From Desulfovibrio litoralis DSM 11393 (lineage in GTDB: Bacteria > Desulfobacterota > Desulfovibrionia > Desulfovibrionales > Desulfovibrionaceae), in the NCBI RefSeq assembly GCF_900143255.1, contig NZ_FRDI01000003.1:186001-250000 (forward strand): a DNA stretch of 64,000 bases, in the 5' to 3' direction. The stretch's first letter is position 1; each line of letters begins with the position of its first letter. Below, one piece after another: positions 20,141-29,561 of the stretch. Position numbers and translations under genes: made by a program. The notes below the pieces were generated by a model. The model saw nothing but the letters and a program-made list of their open reading frames with translations. It had not been told where the DNA came from and did not search any database.

Positions 20141-21769
20141 TCAACGAGTAGTTTGTCTGTATATTTTCACAGCCTTTTTGTGATCATCATAATTCTCGCT
20201 AAAAGTATGAGAACCATCAGGTTTACCAGTCGCAACAAAAAATAAATATTTATGTAATTCGGGTTTTAAAGCCGCCTTAATAGACGCAAGCCCCGGAGAA
20301 CAAATCGGGCCGGGAGGCATTCCGGCATGTTGATATGTATTATATCTATTTTGTGCATCGTTTAATTGTTTTTTGGTGATACTGCCTTGAAAAGAGGGAC
20401 CAACGCCATAAATAATTGTCGGATCACAATCTAAAGTCATTTTTTTTGCTATTCTGTTCGCATACACACCGGCAACTTTCGGGCGTTCTTCGGCGACTGC
20501 GGTTTCTTTTTCTACTAATGACGCCAAGATAATAAGATCATTTAGCTTTTCAACACCAATTGCATTGATAACTTCTTGAATTTCAACGCTCATAGCATTT
20601 TTTTCAGGAGTTTTTTCCGGAGTTGAGTTTACAACATTTTTATTTTTATCTTGAAACAATACAGAAGGCGAGATGACTTTCGCCGTGTTATTGCCTCCTG
20701 AGGCAAGAGCTGTGGGTTTTTGAGTCGTATTACCAGATAAGATACTAGAATTATTAATAGTTAACGAATTATTATTATCAACCGAGCTTATTGGGCTTAT
20801 CGGGATTACTGGGGTTGTAGAATTTGTTCCACTGAATTGCCCCTTGGAATAATCAGTGTTTACAAGAAAAATCGCTGTTTCGATTGCTATTTTTTTAGTC
20901 ATTTCCAAACCAGCTTCTTTATTTTTTTGAGCCACTAGTTCTTTTAATAAAGGCAGATTTTTTTCCCAAAAAGTTTTAATCATTAAAGACGCTAGCTTTT
21001 CTGCATCTTCTTTTTTGATTTGAGGTCTTTTTTGCAACAAGTAAGTGCTGGGGAATAAAAAACCTTCCGCTGTTGGAAAAGTAATATAATTTTTATTTAA
21101 AAATTGTTTGTCTTGTACTATAGCTATAAAATCAGTGGCATTGGCAAAGCCGGCTTCTTCAACAATCTTTGCAACTTCCCAATAAGGCAGCCCTTCACGA
21201 ATAACAAGGCGGTGTAAAACAGGTTTCCCATAAATAAGATGGTTCAAAACCTGCTCCGGAGTCCAAGCGCTGTTTACGGCAAACTCGCCTGTTTTTAACA
21301 AGCCGCTTTTCTTTTGTATTTGTGCCAACAATTTAAAGCGAAAGGCATCGCTAATAACTTTTTCTTTCAATAGAACTTTTGCTAGTTGATCAAGAGTTGT
21401 ACCCGGTTCAACAAAGATGCTCACCTCTCTACCTTCTTTTTCAGCAGGAGTAGACATAAAACGCCAAGCATCATAACCAACATAAGCACCAATACACAAC
21501 AAAATAAATAATATCATTAAAAAAGTGCGAAAGATAAAACGTAAAAAAGCACCTTTCTTTTTAGGTTTTACTTGTGGTCGTTCTTCGGCTTCGCTATTTT
21601 TTTTTGCATCATTGGTATCATCGGTATCATCGGTATCATTGGCATTAAGTGTTTGATTTTGTAAGTCGTTTTGCTCTTCCGTCAAACTTTCGTTTTTAAC
21701 GTTGGCTTTGGTCGCTTCTTTTTCAAAATCATCTTTCGTGATATTTTTTTTATCTTCTTCTGTATTCAA
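20141..21769 (-). CDS. mltG: Endolytic transglycosylase MltG with low-complexity insertion
   Basis: A 542-residue inner-membrane enzyme that cuts nascent peptidoglycan glycan strands (YceG-like). A charged cytoplasmic N-terminus (1-73) contains a DTDDTDDTND run, followed by a membrane helix (about 74-98), a LysM-like region (about 115-230) and the catalytic domain with ASLVEKET (candidate catalytic E420) and DCDPTIIYG. Between about residues 305 and 395 lies a Ser/Thr/Asn/Pro-rich stretch not found in typical 320-350-residue MltG. The ATG overlaps the ruvX stop by 4 bases, so the two are translationally coupled. The insertion may be a flexible linker; catalytic residues on both sides are intact. 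Confidence 0.93.
   Translation of the reverse strand: MNTEEDKKNITKDDFEKEATKANVKNESLTEEQNDLQNQTLNANDTDDTDDTNDAKKNSEAEERPQVKPKKKGAFLRFIFRTFLMILFILLCIGAYVGYDAWRFMSTPAEKEGREVSIFVEPGTTLDQLAKVLLKEKVISDAFRFKLLAQIQKKSGLLKTGEFAVNSAWTPEQVLNHLIYGKPVLHRLVIREGLPYWEVAKIVEEAGFANATDFIAIVQDKQFLNKNYITFPTAEGFLFPSTYLLQKRPQIKKEDAEKLASLMIKTFWEKNLPLLKELVAQKNKEAGLEMTKKIAIETAIFLVNTDYSKGQFSGTNSTTPVIPISPISSVDNNNSLTINNSSILSGNTTQKPTALASGGNNTAKVISPSVLFQDKNKNVVNSTPEKTPEKNAMSVEIQEVINAIGVEKLNDLIILASLVEKETAVAEERPKVAGVYANRIAKKMTLDCDPTIIYGVGPSFQGSITKKQLNDAQNRYNTYQHAGMPPGPICSPGLASIKAALKPELHKYLFFVATGKPDGSHTFSENYDDHKKAVKIYRQTTR
21605..21642 (-). repeat. 9-bp microsatellite inside mltG
   Basis: About four near-identical ATCATCGGT-type 9-bp units encode the DTD/DTN run at residues 45-54 of the cytoplasmic MltG tail. 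Because the unit is a multiple of three, slippage would change length without changing frame. Confidence 0.75.
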
Positions 21770-22194
21770 GCTTTTATCCTCCGCTCGCTTGGCAAGCTAA
21801 GAAATGAGTTTAAAATTTCAACCGCCGCCGCCTGATCAGAGTATTTATTTCTGTCTTGGCTATATAAACCGGCACTTCTCAAGCTTTGATCGGCGGCAAA
21901 ACTGCTTAAAGTTTCCGGCATAAAAAAAATGGGTAATTCAACACGTCTTTTAAGACTTTCGGTAAAATTACGCACTTGTTTGGTCGTTAAGTTTTCAACC
22001 CCATCATCAGGCACAGGCAAACCGACAACCAAAGCTTCTATTTTATCTTTTGTAATTAAATCTAAAAGTTGAGCAAACAACATATCTTTCGTTGTTTTAT
22101 GTAAGGTAATTCGGGGAAAAGCAATGTTGCCACCATCATCAGAGGCAGCAACACCTATACGTTTTTGACCGTAGTCAATAGCTAAATATTTCAT
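21766..22194 (-). CDS. ruvX: Putative pre-16S rRNA nuclease YqgF/RuvX
   Basis: A 142-residue RNase H-fold protein of usual family length (about 135-145). The N-terminal LAIDYGQKRIGVA motif carries the first metal-binding Asp, VGLPVPDDG corresponds to the second strand motif, and SDQAAAVEIL carries the final Asp. The family processes the 5' end of 16S rRNA and was first annotated as a Holliday-junction resolvase. It overlaps mltG by 4 bases. Confidence 0.93.
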   Translation of the reverse strand: MKYLAIDYGQKRIGVAASDDGGNIAFPRITLHKTTKDMLFAQLLDLITKDKIEALVVGLPVPDDGVENLTTKQVRNFTESLKRRVELPIFFMPETLSSFAADQSLRSAGLYSQDRNKYSDQAAAVEILNSFLSLPSERRIKA

Positions 22195-22248
22195 ACTTAA
22201 ATCTTATATAAGTTAAATTAAAACTTTCTTAGCATAATATAAGTTTAT

Positions 22249-23211
22249 TTAAAATTCAACCAAAGCTTTTTTTAATATAGGACGAGCTTGTTCTATATCG
22301 TTTTTTATCTGTGTTACCAAAGCCTCTAGATTAGAAAATTTCTTTTCACCACGTAGATAGCTGACAAAATGCACTCGCAGGGTTTTTCCGTAAAGCTCTT
22401 CTGCAAAATCTAAAATATGTACTTCAAGCGAAAGTTCTTTATTATCAAACGAAGGATTATTTCCAAGATTGGCAACAGCTTGAAACAATTTGCCGTTATA
22501 TTCGACTAAACAAGCATAAACACCTACTTGTGGAAGCAAAAGACCTTGGTGTTTAAGATTGGCAGTCGGAAAACCCAGCAAAGAAGCCCCACGCTTAAAG
22601 CCGTGTATAACTTCTCCGTCAACAGCATAAAAACGCCCCATAATTGTTTTAATTTCCGACAAGTTACCTTGTTCCAAACATTCACGAATACGAGTTGAGC
22701 TGATTATCGTTTGATTCAGTGAAAAGGCTTCAATTTTTTCAATGCTAAAACCACATTCAAAACCAAGCGTTTCCAGCAAACTAAAATTCCCTCGCCTGTT
22801 TTTTCCAAAACTGTAATCATAACCAATAATTAAATGTTTAACCGCACACAGCTGACAAAGGTATTTTTTAACAAACTCTTCAGGTTCAAGGGTTGCAAAA
22901 GCTTGATCAAACTTTAAAACCAAAACAAAATCCAAGCCAAGACGGCTTAAATATTCCAATTTAAGTTTGCGTGAATTAATTAAAGCCAAGGCGTTAGAAC
23001 CAAGGAAATAGTGTAAAGGGTGGGGGTCAAAAGTAATTGCCCCCGAATAAACTCCCAAAAGCTTTGCCTTGTCGTTAACCTTTTGAATTAATGATTTATG
23101 TCCAAGGTGAACACCGTCAAAATTGCCGATAGTCAAAACAGATTCAAACTTTTTAGGCAAACATTTTTGTTTATATAATTCAAGTTCGTTACAATTTTCA
23201 AAAATTAACAT
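22249..23211 (-). CDS. ribF: Bifunctional riboflavin kinase/FMN adenylyltransferase
   Basis: A 320-residue cytoplasmic protein that converts riboflavin to FMN and then FAD. The N-terminal nucleotidyltransferase domain has TIGNFDGVHLGH and GYDYSFGKNRRG, and SSTRIRE corresponds to the ISSTxIR-type motif. The C-terminal flavokinase domain has the GFPTANL motif and VGVYACLVEYNG. Length matches RibF (about 310-320). It lies about 55 bases upstream of ruvX on the same strand. Confidence 0.96.
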   Translation of the reverse strand: MLIFENCNELELYKQKCLPKKFESVLTIGNFDGVHLGHKSLIQKVNDKAKLLGVYSGAITFDPHPLHYFLGSNALALINSRKLKLEYLSRLGLDFVLVLKFDQAFATLEPEEFVKKYLCQLCAVKHLIIGYDYSFGKNRRGNFSLLETLGFECGFSIEKIEAFSLNQTIISSTRIRECLEQGNLSEIKTIMGRFYAVDGEVIHGFKRGASLLGFPTANLKHQGLLLPQVGVYACLVEYNGKLFQAVANLGNNPSFDNKELSLEVHILDFAEELYGKTLRVHFVSYLRGEKKFSNLEALVTQIKNDIEQARPILKKALVEF

Positions 23212-23301
23212 TCACTCTTCCCATTAACCGCTTAAAATATAAAAATAACTTAAAAACGTAAGTTTATAACAACAGGTAAAAAACACTAATCAAACAAATT
23301 A

Positions 23302-23970
23302 TTACGAGCTTTGTTTTTCAAAATATCGATCTAAAGCATTGTGTAAAACCGCAAACGAAGGGGTATGCAACACCGCATCAAGAGTTTTGTTATCAAACGC
23401 CCAAAACGGAACGCCCGAAGCAAACGCCGCTCCCTGATCTGCCGCAGTATCACCAATCAAAGCAACTTCTTTAGGAGCAAAACCCCATTCTGTAATAATT
23501 TTTTTCAAAGGCTCGGGGCTAGGTTTTGGTTCCGCCCGGTCTATTGTCATAATCGGTGAAAAATAACGTGCCATTTTATGACGTTCAAGCAATAAATCAA
23601 CAGAGTTAGAACGATTTGTTGAAACACCCATTTTTATTTTATATGCACTAAGCAATTCCAAAAAATCATACACATCACTCATAGGCTTTAATAAAGGTAC
23701 TATATTTTTTCTATAATCAACAGCAATAACAGCAGCTTCCAATTTAGGAAACAAAGATTCCGGCACAAATTTGTTAAAGGCTTCCGGGCTACTGACCATA
23801 TGGGCATAGCTTTCTTCTTCTTCGGTTAAAGGCTTAAGACCAAGCTCTTCCAAAACCCTGTTATAAAACATTATATTTGAATCTTTAGAATCAAAAAGAA
23901 CTCCATCACAATCAAAAATAATTCCCTGAATATTTTCAGGATAAAGTTTATAAATTAAATTAGACAACAT
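23302..23970 (-). CDS. HAD-family hydrolase (phosphoglycolate-phosphatase-like)
   Basis: A 222-residue haloacid dehalogenase-type phosphatase. Motif I is FDCDGVLFDS with the nucleophile and acid/base Asp pair, motif II is the GVSTNRS region, motif III includes PKPSPEP, and motif IV is IGDTAADQGAA. An alpha-helical cap between motifs I and II places it near Gph/PpaX phosphatases. The true substrate is unknown. Its start overlaps the stop of the upstream unknown gene by one base (TAATG), indicating co-translation. Confidence 0.88.
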   Translation of the reverse strand: MLSNLIYKLYPENIQGIIFDCDGVLFDSKDSNIMFYNRVLEELGLKPLTEEEESYAHMVSSPEAFNKFVPESLFPKLEAAVIAVDYRKNIVPLLKPMSDVYDFLELLSAYKIKMGVSTNRSNSVDLLLERHKMARYFSPIMTIDRAEPKPSPEPLKKIITEWGFAPKEVALIGDTAADQGAAFASGVPFWAFDNKTLDAVLHTPSFAVLHNALDRYFEKQSS

Positions 23971-25010
23971 TATTTTCCCTGACTGCCTTTTTCATCACTT
24001 AAAACTATAAAAATACGTTTATCATCTAACCAATGTGTTGCATTTTTTAACTTAGTCAAACTAAAAATTTCCGCCAATGATAATTTTAAAATAGCGATAG
24101 AATTTGAGATATTACATAAACTCTCGGGAATCACCAAATTATCTTCTTTTTTAAGTTGTTCAGGGGTAATAAGCGATTTATCCCAAAGACCAACCTCTTT
24201 TAAACTGTTGGAAAATTCAATATCTTGAATAACTAAACAAGCTGAATCAGAAACAAAAGGTAAGATATTTGACAATAAAAGTTTCCAGTCGGGTTTGTTT
24301 TCTTCGCCTGTTTCAGGACTATTAATCATACCTAAAAAGTTTTGCACTTCAGGTAAATTTTCTGCCATCAAGTGTAATTCCGCAAGGTTTTGTTTGGCTT
24401 CGTCTCGTAAACTTTTCTCATCGCTCAAAGTGATTTCTTCCAACTCACCAATAGCACTATTAATTTTTTGACGTGCTTCGCTAAGATGTTGAATTATCTT
24501 TTTTATGTCATTCTGAGTTTTTTCGAGAAAACAACTTAAAATCAAAAATTTTTGTGCATTACTTAAAATATCGAGATGTTTTTTGCTTTCTATTGCCTGT
24601 TGTAGCTCTGTTTTGCTTTTATTATCGATTGTTCCCAAAGTTCCATCAGACGAGTTTACAAACGCATCAAGCAAGCGCTGTTCTTCTTTTTCTTCAATTG
24701 CTTTACGCTCTACATCTTCAGAGATTAAACCCAGAGCAAAAAGTTGTTTGTAGTCGTTTTCAGAATGCGATTTAACGTCTTCCAACGATTTAAAAAACAG
24801 CTCTGCTTCTTTAGAATTTAAAAGACAATCAGAAGGAGTCAGCAGGTTTTCAGAAAACCCAAAAATTTGTTTAAGAAAAGATTCTGAAAAATTTGGATTG
24901 ATCCAATAAAGACCAGAATGCTTTATCGCCTGTTCTGATAAAATATTTTGTCCAAACTTTAAAGCCCCCGGAAAAAGAGAAGATATAACAACAAACTCTT
25001 TTTTAGACAT
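23970..25010 (-). CDS. Unknown 346-residue protein, helix-rich
   Basis: I do not recognise this protein. It starts MSKKEFVVISSLFPGALKF, has no signal peptide or membrane segment, and is rich in Glu, Lys, Leu and Ser. A long central helical/coiled-coil-prone part covers about residues 130-240 (LSEARQKINSAIGELEEI, DEAKQNLAELHLMAENLPEV). The C-terminal third (about 255-340) has LPFVSDSACLVIQDIEF and THWLDDKRIFIVLSD, which look like beta strands of a compact domain. Its stop overlaps the HAD phosphatase start, so the two may act together. It is probably cytoplasmic. Confidence 0.7.
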   Translation of the reverse strand: MSKKEFVVISSLFPGALKFGQNILSEQAIKHSGLYWINPNFSESFLKQIFGFSENLLTPSDCLLNSKEAELFFKSLEDVKSHSENDYKQLFALGLISEDVERKAIEEKEEQRLLDAFVNSSDGTLGTIDNKSKTELQQAIESKKHLDILSNAQKFLILSCFLEKTQNDIKKIIQHLSEARQKINSAIGELEEITLSDEKSLRDEAKQNLAELHLMAENLPEVQNFLGMINSPETGEENKPDWKLLLSNILPFVSDSACLVIQDIEFSNSLKEVGLWDKSLITPEQLKKEDNLVIPESLCNISNSIAILKLSLAEIFSLTKLKNATHWLDDKRIFIVLSDEKGSQGK

Positions 25011-25046
25011 AACCCAAACTCCTAATATATTATAAACACAACTGTT

Positions 25047-25928
25047 TTATTTATTGACCCCAAAACCGGGAATATATAAACGCTTTTCCAAATATTCCAA
25101 AATTATTCCCGCAATAGTTACCAAAAGAAGGTAGTAAATTCCGGTAATTAAAAAAACTTCCGTAAAATAATAGGTTCTGGCGGCAAAATTCTTTGCTTCG
25201 CCCGTTAATTCCATATAGGTCAAAAGGTACGCCAAAGACGAATATTTAATCAAGTAAATTATCTCATTTCCACAACCCGGTAAAGCACGGCGAAAAGCTT
25301 GGGGAATAACAATATTCCAAATTGTTGCCAACTTGCTAAAACCTAAGGCTTCGGCCGCTTTAATTTGCCCTTGTTTAATTGAAATCAAAGCCCCCCTAAT
25401 ATATTCAGAGTGATAAGCCCCGCTACAAAGCACAAAACATAAAATAGCCGCTTGATAAGGCTCTAAATAAATACCAAAATGTGTAATACCTCGACTCGCA
25501 AAATAGTCGCCTATCGGGGTTCCGTTAAACATATGAATTAAAAAAGATAAGTTTGTTAACCCAAAATAAAAGATAAAAAGTTGAACCACCAAAGGAACAC
25601 CACGAAACACAGCCGTATAAGCATTACAAAAAGCCCTTAACCACGGAGAACCAAAAACTCTCGCCGTTCCAAGAGCAACGCCCAATATCAAGCCCAAAAC
25701 AGCAGAAGGCACTATAATTAAAACACTTTTCAACAATCCACGAGTTAAAGTAGGCAAGAGTTCATGATAAATCATATTCCAATATGCTTTATCCACAGAA
25801 AAAAAAGATTCAAGACTAGAAAAAATATTAAACTCGGCAACTGTATTAAAAGAAACAATATTTTTCAATACACCAAAATAACTTATGAAAAAGTCAAAAA
25901 AACTAAAATGCGAATAAACTAAACTCAC
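25047..25928 (-). CDS. Polar amino-acid ABC transporter permease, HisMQ family (2)
   Basis: A 293-residue permease. After an unusually long N-terminus (about 65 residues) comes the conserved HisMQ core: LTRGLLKSVLIIVPSAVLGL, then VFRGVPLVVQLFIFYFG, and the EAA loop with SIKQGQIKAAEALGFS and IVIPQAFRRALPGCGNEII. It starts with GTG, overlapping the ATPase stop (GTGA), so it is translationally coupled. It likely forms a heterodimer with the permease at 26768-27544. Confidence 0.93.
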   Translation of the reverse strand: MSLVYSHFSFFDFFISYFGVLKNIVSFNTVAEFNIFSSLESFFSVDKAYWNMIYHELLPTLTRGLLKSVLIIVPSAVLGLILGVALGTARVFGSPWLRAFCNAYTAVFRGVPLVVQLFIFYFGLTNLSFLIHMFNGTPIGDYFASRGITHFGIYLEPYQAAILCFVLCSGAYHSEYIRGALISIKQGQIKAAEALGFSKLATIWNIVIPQAFRRALPGCGNEIIYLIKYSSLAYLLTYMELTGEAKNFAARTYYFTEVFLITGIYYLLLVTIAGIILEYLEKRLYIPGFGVNK

Positions 25929-26749
25929 AAAAGTTCCCCTGTTTCTTTTTCTATTGTCTCTATGACCTTTTCTTCTATCAAATCATTTAAACGACAACAA
26001 AAATCTTGAGTTCTGGTATTTGCGTTTGGTGCCAAGAGTTCAGCAGGCGACCCCTGTTCTATGATCTTTCCTGCTTCCATAAACAAAATTTGGTCTGCTA
26101 AGGCACGGGCAAAATCCATTTGGTGCGTTGCCATAATCATGGTCATTCCGCCCTTAACCAAGTCTTTAATAACCGCCAAAACTTCACCGACTAATTCAGG
26201 GTCAAGCGCACTCGTTGGTTCGTCCAATAAAATTACTTTTGGGTCCATCGCCAAAGCCCTAGCTATCGCAACCCTTTGTTTTTGTCCGCCTGATAATTCT
26301 GCAGGATAACGCATATAAAAACGAGACAAGCCGACTCGTTCAAGTTCTTCCATCGCTCTATTTTTTGCGGCTGATTTTGAGAAACTCTTTACTTTTATCA
26401 AAGCTATGGAAATATTCTCCACCGCAGTCAAATGGTCAAACAAATTAAAGTCTTGAAAGATCATGCCTACTTGTTGGCGTAAAAAATAAACTTCACCGCT
26501 GTTTTTTAAGTTTATTTTGTTCCCTTCAAGATAAATCTCACCGACTTCAGGTACTATTAAATAATTAATACATTGTAATAGTGTACTTTTTCCTGCACCT
26601 GACGGACCAATTAAAACTTTAAGTTCACCTTTGTTGATAGTTAAAGATACATCATCTAAAATTTTACGCTGATTTAAAGTTTTAGTAATATTGGCAACTC
26701 TTAATATTTCTTGGCTCATATTTATATCTTTTGAATTAAAACTGTTCAT
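25925..26749 (-). CDS. Polar amino-acid ABC transporter ATP-binding protein (GlnQ/HisP-like)
   Basis: A 274-residue ABC ATPase with Walker A GPSGAGKST, Q-loop GMIFQDFNLFDHLT, signature ELSGGQKQR, Walker B VILLDEPTSALDPE and the switch His in MATHQMDFAR. The QDFNLF and ALDPELVGEVL motifs are typical of polar amino-acid importers. The first ATG (26749) is preferred because GAAAGGTAG lies 5-6 bases upstream; a second ATG 11 codons later has a weaker site. It energises the two adjacent permeases. Confidence 0.95.
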   Translation of the reverse strand: MNSFNSKDINMSQEILRVANITKTLNQRKILDDVSLTINKGELKVLIGPSGAGKSTLLQCINYLIVPEVGEIYLEGNKINLKNSGEVYFLRQQVGMIFQDFNLFDHLTAVENISIALIKVKSFSKSAAKNRAMEELERVGLSRFYMRYPAELSGGQKQRVAIARALAMDPKVILLDEPTSALDPELVGEVLAVIKDLVKGGMTMIMATHQMDFARALADQILFMEAGKIIEQGSPAELLAPNANTRTQDFCCRLNDLIEEKVIETIEKETGELL

Positions 26750-26767
26750 AACTACCTTTCAAAATAT

Positions 26768-27544
26768 CTAATTAAATCTTAATAAAGTCAGAAATATGTC
26801 TTTAGCCAGAATTACTAAATTTATGTCCCAAATAACATAAACAACTAAGCCAGCCCAAAGTAATAATAAAATACATAGCAACAACCAACAGGCATAAGAA
26901 CTCATATGTTCCAAACGACGTAAAAGAGCAACCCCAATCAAAGTAATAATAAAATAAACAACACCTGCCAAAATGTATATAGGCAGATGTTCTTGAGTTC
27001 GAGAAGCTATGGCGTGAGTTTTTGCCATTATTTCAGGGGTTCCGAGAGCGAAAGCAACAGCCGAGTCTTTCAATAAAATTGAATATTCATTAGTCCAAGA
27101 GGGAATGGAAATTCTTAAAGCCTGGGGTAAAATAATAGACTTAATCGATTGAAAGTCGCTCATTCCCAAAGCCCGTGCCGCTTTTAGTTGTCCGACCGAA
27201 ATAGATAACAAAGAACCGCGAAAAATTTGTGATTGATATGCCGCACTGGTAAAACCCAAGACCAAACAAGAAGATGCCAAATTGGAAAGATTTAGTTCAA
27301 ACAGAGAAAAAAGTCCGAAATAAAACAAATATAATAGAATTAAAACCGGTGTTCCTCGAAAAAACCAAACATATAAACGAATAAAAGGAGAAAGCCATTT
27401 TGGACCATAGACGTAAAATATAGCCATAGGCAAGCCTAATAAAAAGCCTACACCCAAAGCCACAAAAACAATAATAATCGTATTGATGCTACCGTTTAAA
27501 ATAGCGGGAAACACGTCTAATAAAAGTTCATACAAGTCATACAT
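26768..27544 (-). CDS. Polar amino-acid ABC transporter permease, HisMQ family (1)
   Basis: A 258-residue permease with the family core: LNGSINTIIIVFVALGVG, then FFRGTPVLILLYLFYFG, and the EAA loop with SISVGQLKAARALGMS and IILPQALRISIPSWTNE. A C-terminal extension adds one or two helices (AYACWLLLCILLLLWAGL-like) beyond the normal end near residue 215, which is unusual. It follows the binding-protein gene after a hairpin-bearing gap of 167 bases and precedes the ATPase by 18 bases. Confidence 0.93.
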   Translation of the reverse strand: MYDLYELLLDVFPAILNGSINTIIIVFVALGVGFLLGLPMAIFYVYGPKWLSPFIRLYVWFFRGTPVLILLYLFYFGLFSLFELNLSNLASSCLVLGFTSAAYQSQIFRGSLLSISVGQLKAARALGMSDFQSIKSIILPQALRISIPSWTNEYSILLKDSAVAFALGTPEIMAKTHAIASRTQEHLPIYILAGVVYFIITLIGVALLRRLEHMSSYACWLLLCILLLLWAGLVVYVIWDINLVILAKDIFLTLLRFN

Positions 27545-27626
27545 GCTGTTTAAGGCACAAAACCATTTAAAACGACTGCAAAACTAAGTTCCGCGTGTTT
27601 GGTTTTGTCAAGTTAAAGTACAAAGT

Positions 27627-27662
27627 AATGGGAGCTTACGCGAGATACATAAACTCCCATGA
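27627..27662 (-). promoter_or_regulatory. Intercistronic hairpin between binding-protein and permease genes
   Basis: ATGGGAG and CTCCCAT form a 7-bp GC-containing stem around a 19-base loop, about 50 bases after the binding-protein stop. No U tract follows. Such stems often protect the upstream message or attenuate transcription so that binding protein exceeds permease; that role is inferred here. Confidence 0.55.
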
Positions 27663-27711
27663 AATTAACACATTACAACTAAAAAATAGTATCAAAAAAC
27701 ATTAACTAATC

Positions 27712-28518
27712 TTAGTTGGCTTTTTTTCCGCTAGCCTTATTGTCGCTAACCGGGGTAACAACACTTGGTTCTGCATTAAAATATTTTTTGTGCAAAGTTA
27801 CCCAATAAGGGTCTTCCATTAATAATTCGTAACCTTTATTAATGGTTTCAAGAAGTTCTTTATCTTCTTTACGAACGGCAACACCAAACTGATCGGAATT
27901 TGTGAATTCTCCAATAATTTTTATAGGCTTTTTAGTACGTTTAATAGCATCTTCGGCAGGAGGGGAATCAATAGCCGCCGCATCAATACGACCGTTTACA
28001 ACATCTTCGATTGCTAAACCCGGAGAACTATAAAGACGCAATTCATAGTTCCAGTTATTTGCCTTAGCATTTTCTTCAAGCCATTTTGCTTCGTTTGTTC
28101 CGGCTTGAACACCAAGTTTTTTCTTGCCTGAACGAATATCATCAGGAGTTAATTTAGAGTTGTTTTTTACAACAAAATATTTTTTAATGGTGTAATAAGG
28201 GTTTGAAAAGTTTACTTTTTCTTTTCTTTCATCAGTAATACTCATGCCCGAAGCGACCATATCAATTTTTTTCGCCATCAAACTCGGTACGATTCCGTCC
28301 CAATCCATTGGTTTATGAACAACTTTAAAGCCCATTTTGTCGGCAATCCAGTTCATTGCATCAATATCAAAACCTGTTGCTTGGTCATTTTTTTCTATAT
28401 AGGCAAAAGGCGGATAGTTCGCATCAATACCGTTAACCAACTCTTTTTTCTCAGCAAAAGCCGAAGAGGCAAACGCCATTACTGCCATTACAGACAACAG
28501 AACAATCTTTTTCAACAT
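27712..28518 (-). CDS. Periplasmic polar amino-acid-binding protein of ABC importer
   Basis: A 268-residue solute-binding protein. A signal peptide ends near AFASSAFA (about residue 22). The mature type-3 SBP fold has DANYPPFAYIEK and TGFDIDAMNWIADKMG at the start, then MDWDGIVPSLMAKKIDMVASGMSIT and the second-lobe segment GVQAGTNEAKWL. NGRIDAAAIDSPPAEDA is typical of lysine/arginine/ornithine or glutamine binders. The exact ligand is unknown; proximity to arginine genes is about 10 kb and does not decide it. AGGAGA precedes the start. It is the first gene of its operon with the two permeases and the ATPase. Confidence 0.95.
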   Translation of the reverse strand: MLKKIVLLSVMAVMAFASSAFAEKKELVNGIDANYPPFAYIEKNDQATGFDIDAMNWIADKMGFKVVHKPMDWDGIVPSLMAKKIDMVASGMSITDERKEKVNFSNPYYTIKKYFVVKNNSKLTPDDIRSGKKKLGVQAGTNEAKWLEENAKANNWNYELRLYSSPGLAIEDVVNGRIDAAAIDSPPAEDAIKRTKKPIKIIGEFTNSDQFGVAVRKEDKELLETINKGYELLMEDPYWVTLHKKYFNAEPSVVTPVSDNKASGKKAN

Positions 28519-28656
28519 TTCTTTCTCCTAAAATATTTTTAATAAAAACAACTAAATAGAATAAGCAACTTAAAAACTGTCTACTGTTTATAAGTCTAAC
28601 AAAAAACTTCTTAAGTCGCAAGGCTATATAATAGAGATATACACAAAAAATGCTAA

Positions 28657-29520
28657 CTAGCTATTTTTGTTGTCGGAATCTGAAGAAGTATTACTATTCA
28701 AAGCCTGTGGATAAACCTTTAAATATAAATCGCCGGTATATGCTCCGACCTTTTTCCCTAAACCCTTAAGACGTATGGGTTTATCAGGGTTATAATCAGG
28801 CGGAAGTACAAGCTCTATGGTTTTAAGTTCCCCTGAAATTCCTTGACGAATTTGAAAACGCAACTTCTGGCCCGGCAATAAAATAGCCGAAGGAATAAAT
28901 ATGTCTTGAGTATCATCAATTTGGCGTTTAAGCCAGCCTTTTAAAGCACCAACAACACCCGTTGTTACTTTTCCAACCGGAGTTTTTTCTAAAGCGGCTC
29001 CGATATGTTTACGCCCTTTTTCTTCTTTAAGCTGTTGATATATTTCTTTAAAAACGCTACGGGCAAAAGGGTCTTTTAAGGTTTGTCTAAAAACTTCTTT
29101 TTGTTCGGGAGTTTTAAAAGTACTCGTTTTCGGGCGAGAAGTGTTTTGATTAGCTGAGCTATTGTTTGCTTGAGTTTTTTGCGTTGCTTGCGTTGAACTA
29201 TTTTCGCTTTTGGGCTTTGTTCCTTTATTAAAAACCCTACCATCACCAAAACGTCTTTTTGCCTCAGCATAAGCCTTGCTGGCATCAGCCCTTGCTTTTT
29301 CCGTATCCGCATCAGCCTGTGCAAAGCGGTCTTTCGAGTTTGTTTTGGTTAAAATAATATAAGCTTCGTTTAAAAGTTGAAAACGACGTGCCATTTCCGG
29401 TTTATCCGGGTGTAAATCAGGGTGCATCTCAAACGCTAAGCGACGATAAGTTTTTTTTACGACTTCCAAACTTGCGTCTTCGCTTAAATTAAATGTAGCA
29501 AAAGCTTCTTTGCGATTCAT
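28657..29520 (-). CDS. J-domain protein with partial DnaJ C-terminal domain
   Basis: A 287-residue co-chaperone-like protein. The J-domain (about residues 1-65) has the Hsp70-activating HPD motif in FEMHPDLHPDKPEMA. A long Ala/Lys/Gln/Ser/Asn-rich linker (about 65-135) follows, then a C-terminal beta-rich region (about 205-280) with LLPGQKLRFQI and PIRLKGLGKKVGAYTGDLYLKVYP, matching the client-binding DnaJ_C fold. The zinc-finger region of classical DnaJ is absent, as in CbpA-type proteins. It probably works with DnaK, whose gene lies about 11 kb away, and not as the main DnaJ. Confidence 0.85.
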   Translation of the reverse strand: MNRKEAFATFNLSEDASLEVVKKTYRRLAFEMHPDLHPDKPEMARRFQLLNEAYIILTKTNSKDRFAQADADTEKARADASKAYAEAKRRFGDGRVFNKGTKPKSENSSTQATQKTQANNSSANQNTSRPKTSTFKTPEQKEVFRQTLKDPFARSVFKEIYQQLKEEKGRKHIGAALEKTPVGKVTTGVVGALKGWLKRQIDDTQDIFIPSAILLPGQKLRFQIRQGISGELKTIELVLPPDYNPDKPIRLKGLGKKVGAYTGDLYLKVYPQALNSNTSSDSDNKNS

Positions 29521-29561
29521 TAATGACCAGCCATTTTACTTAAGATTAACTGTTTATTTTT

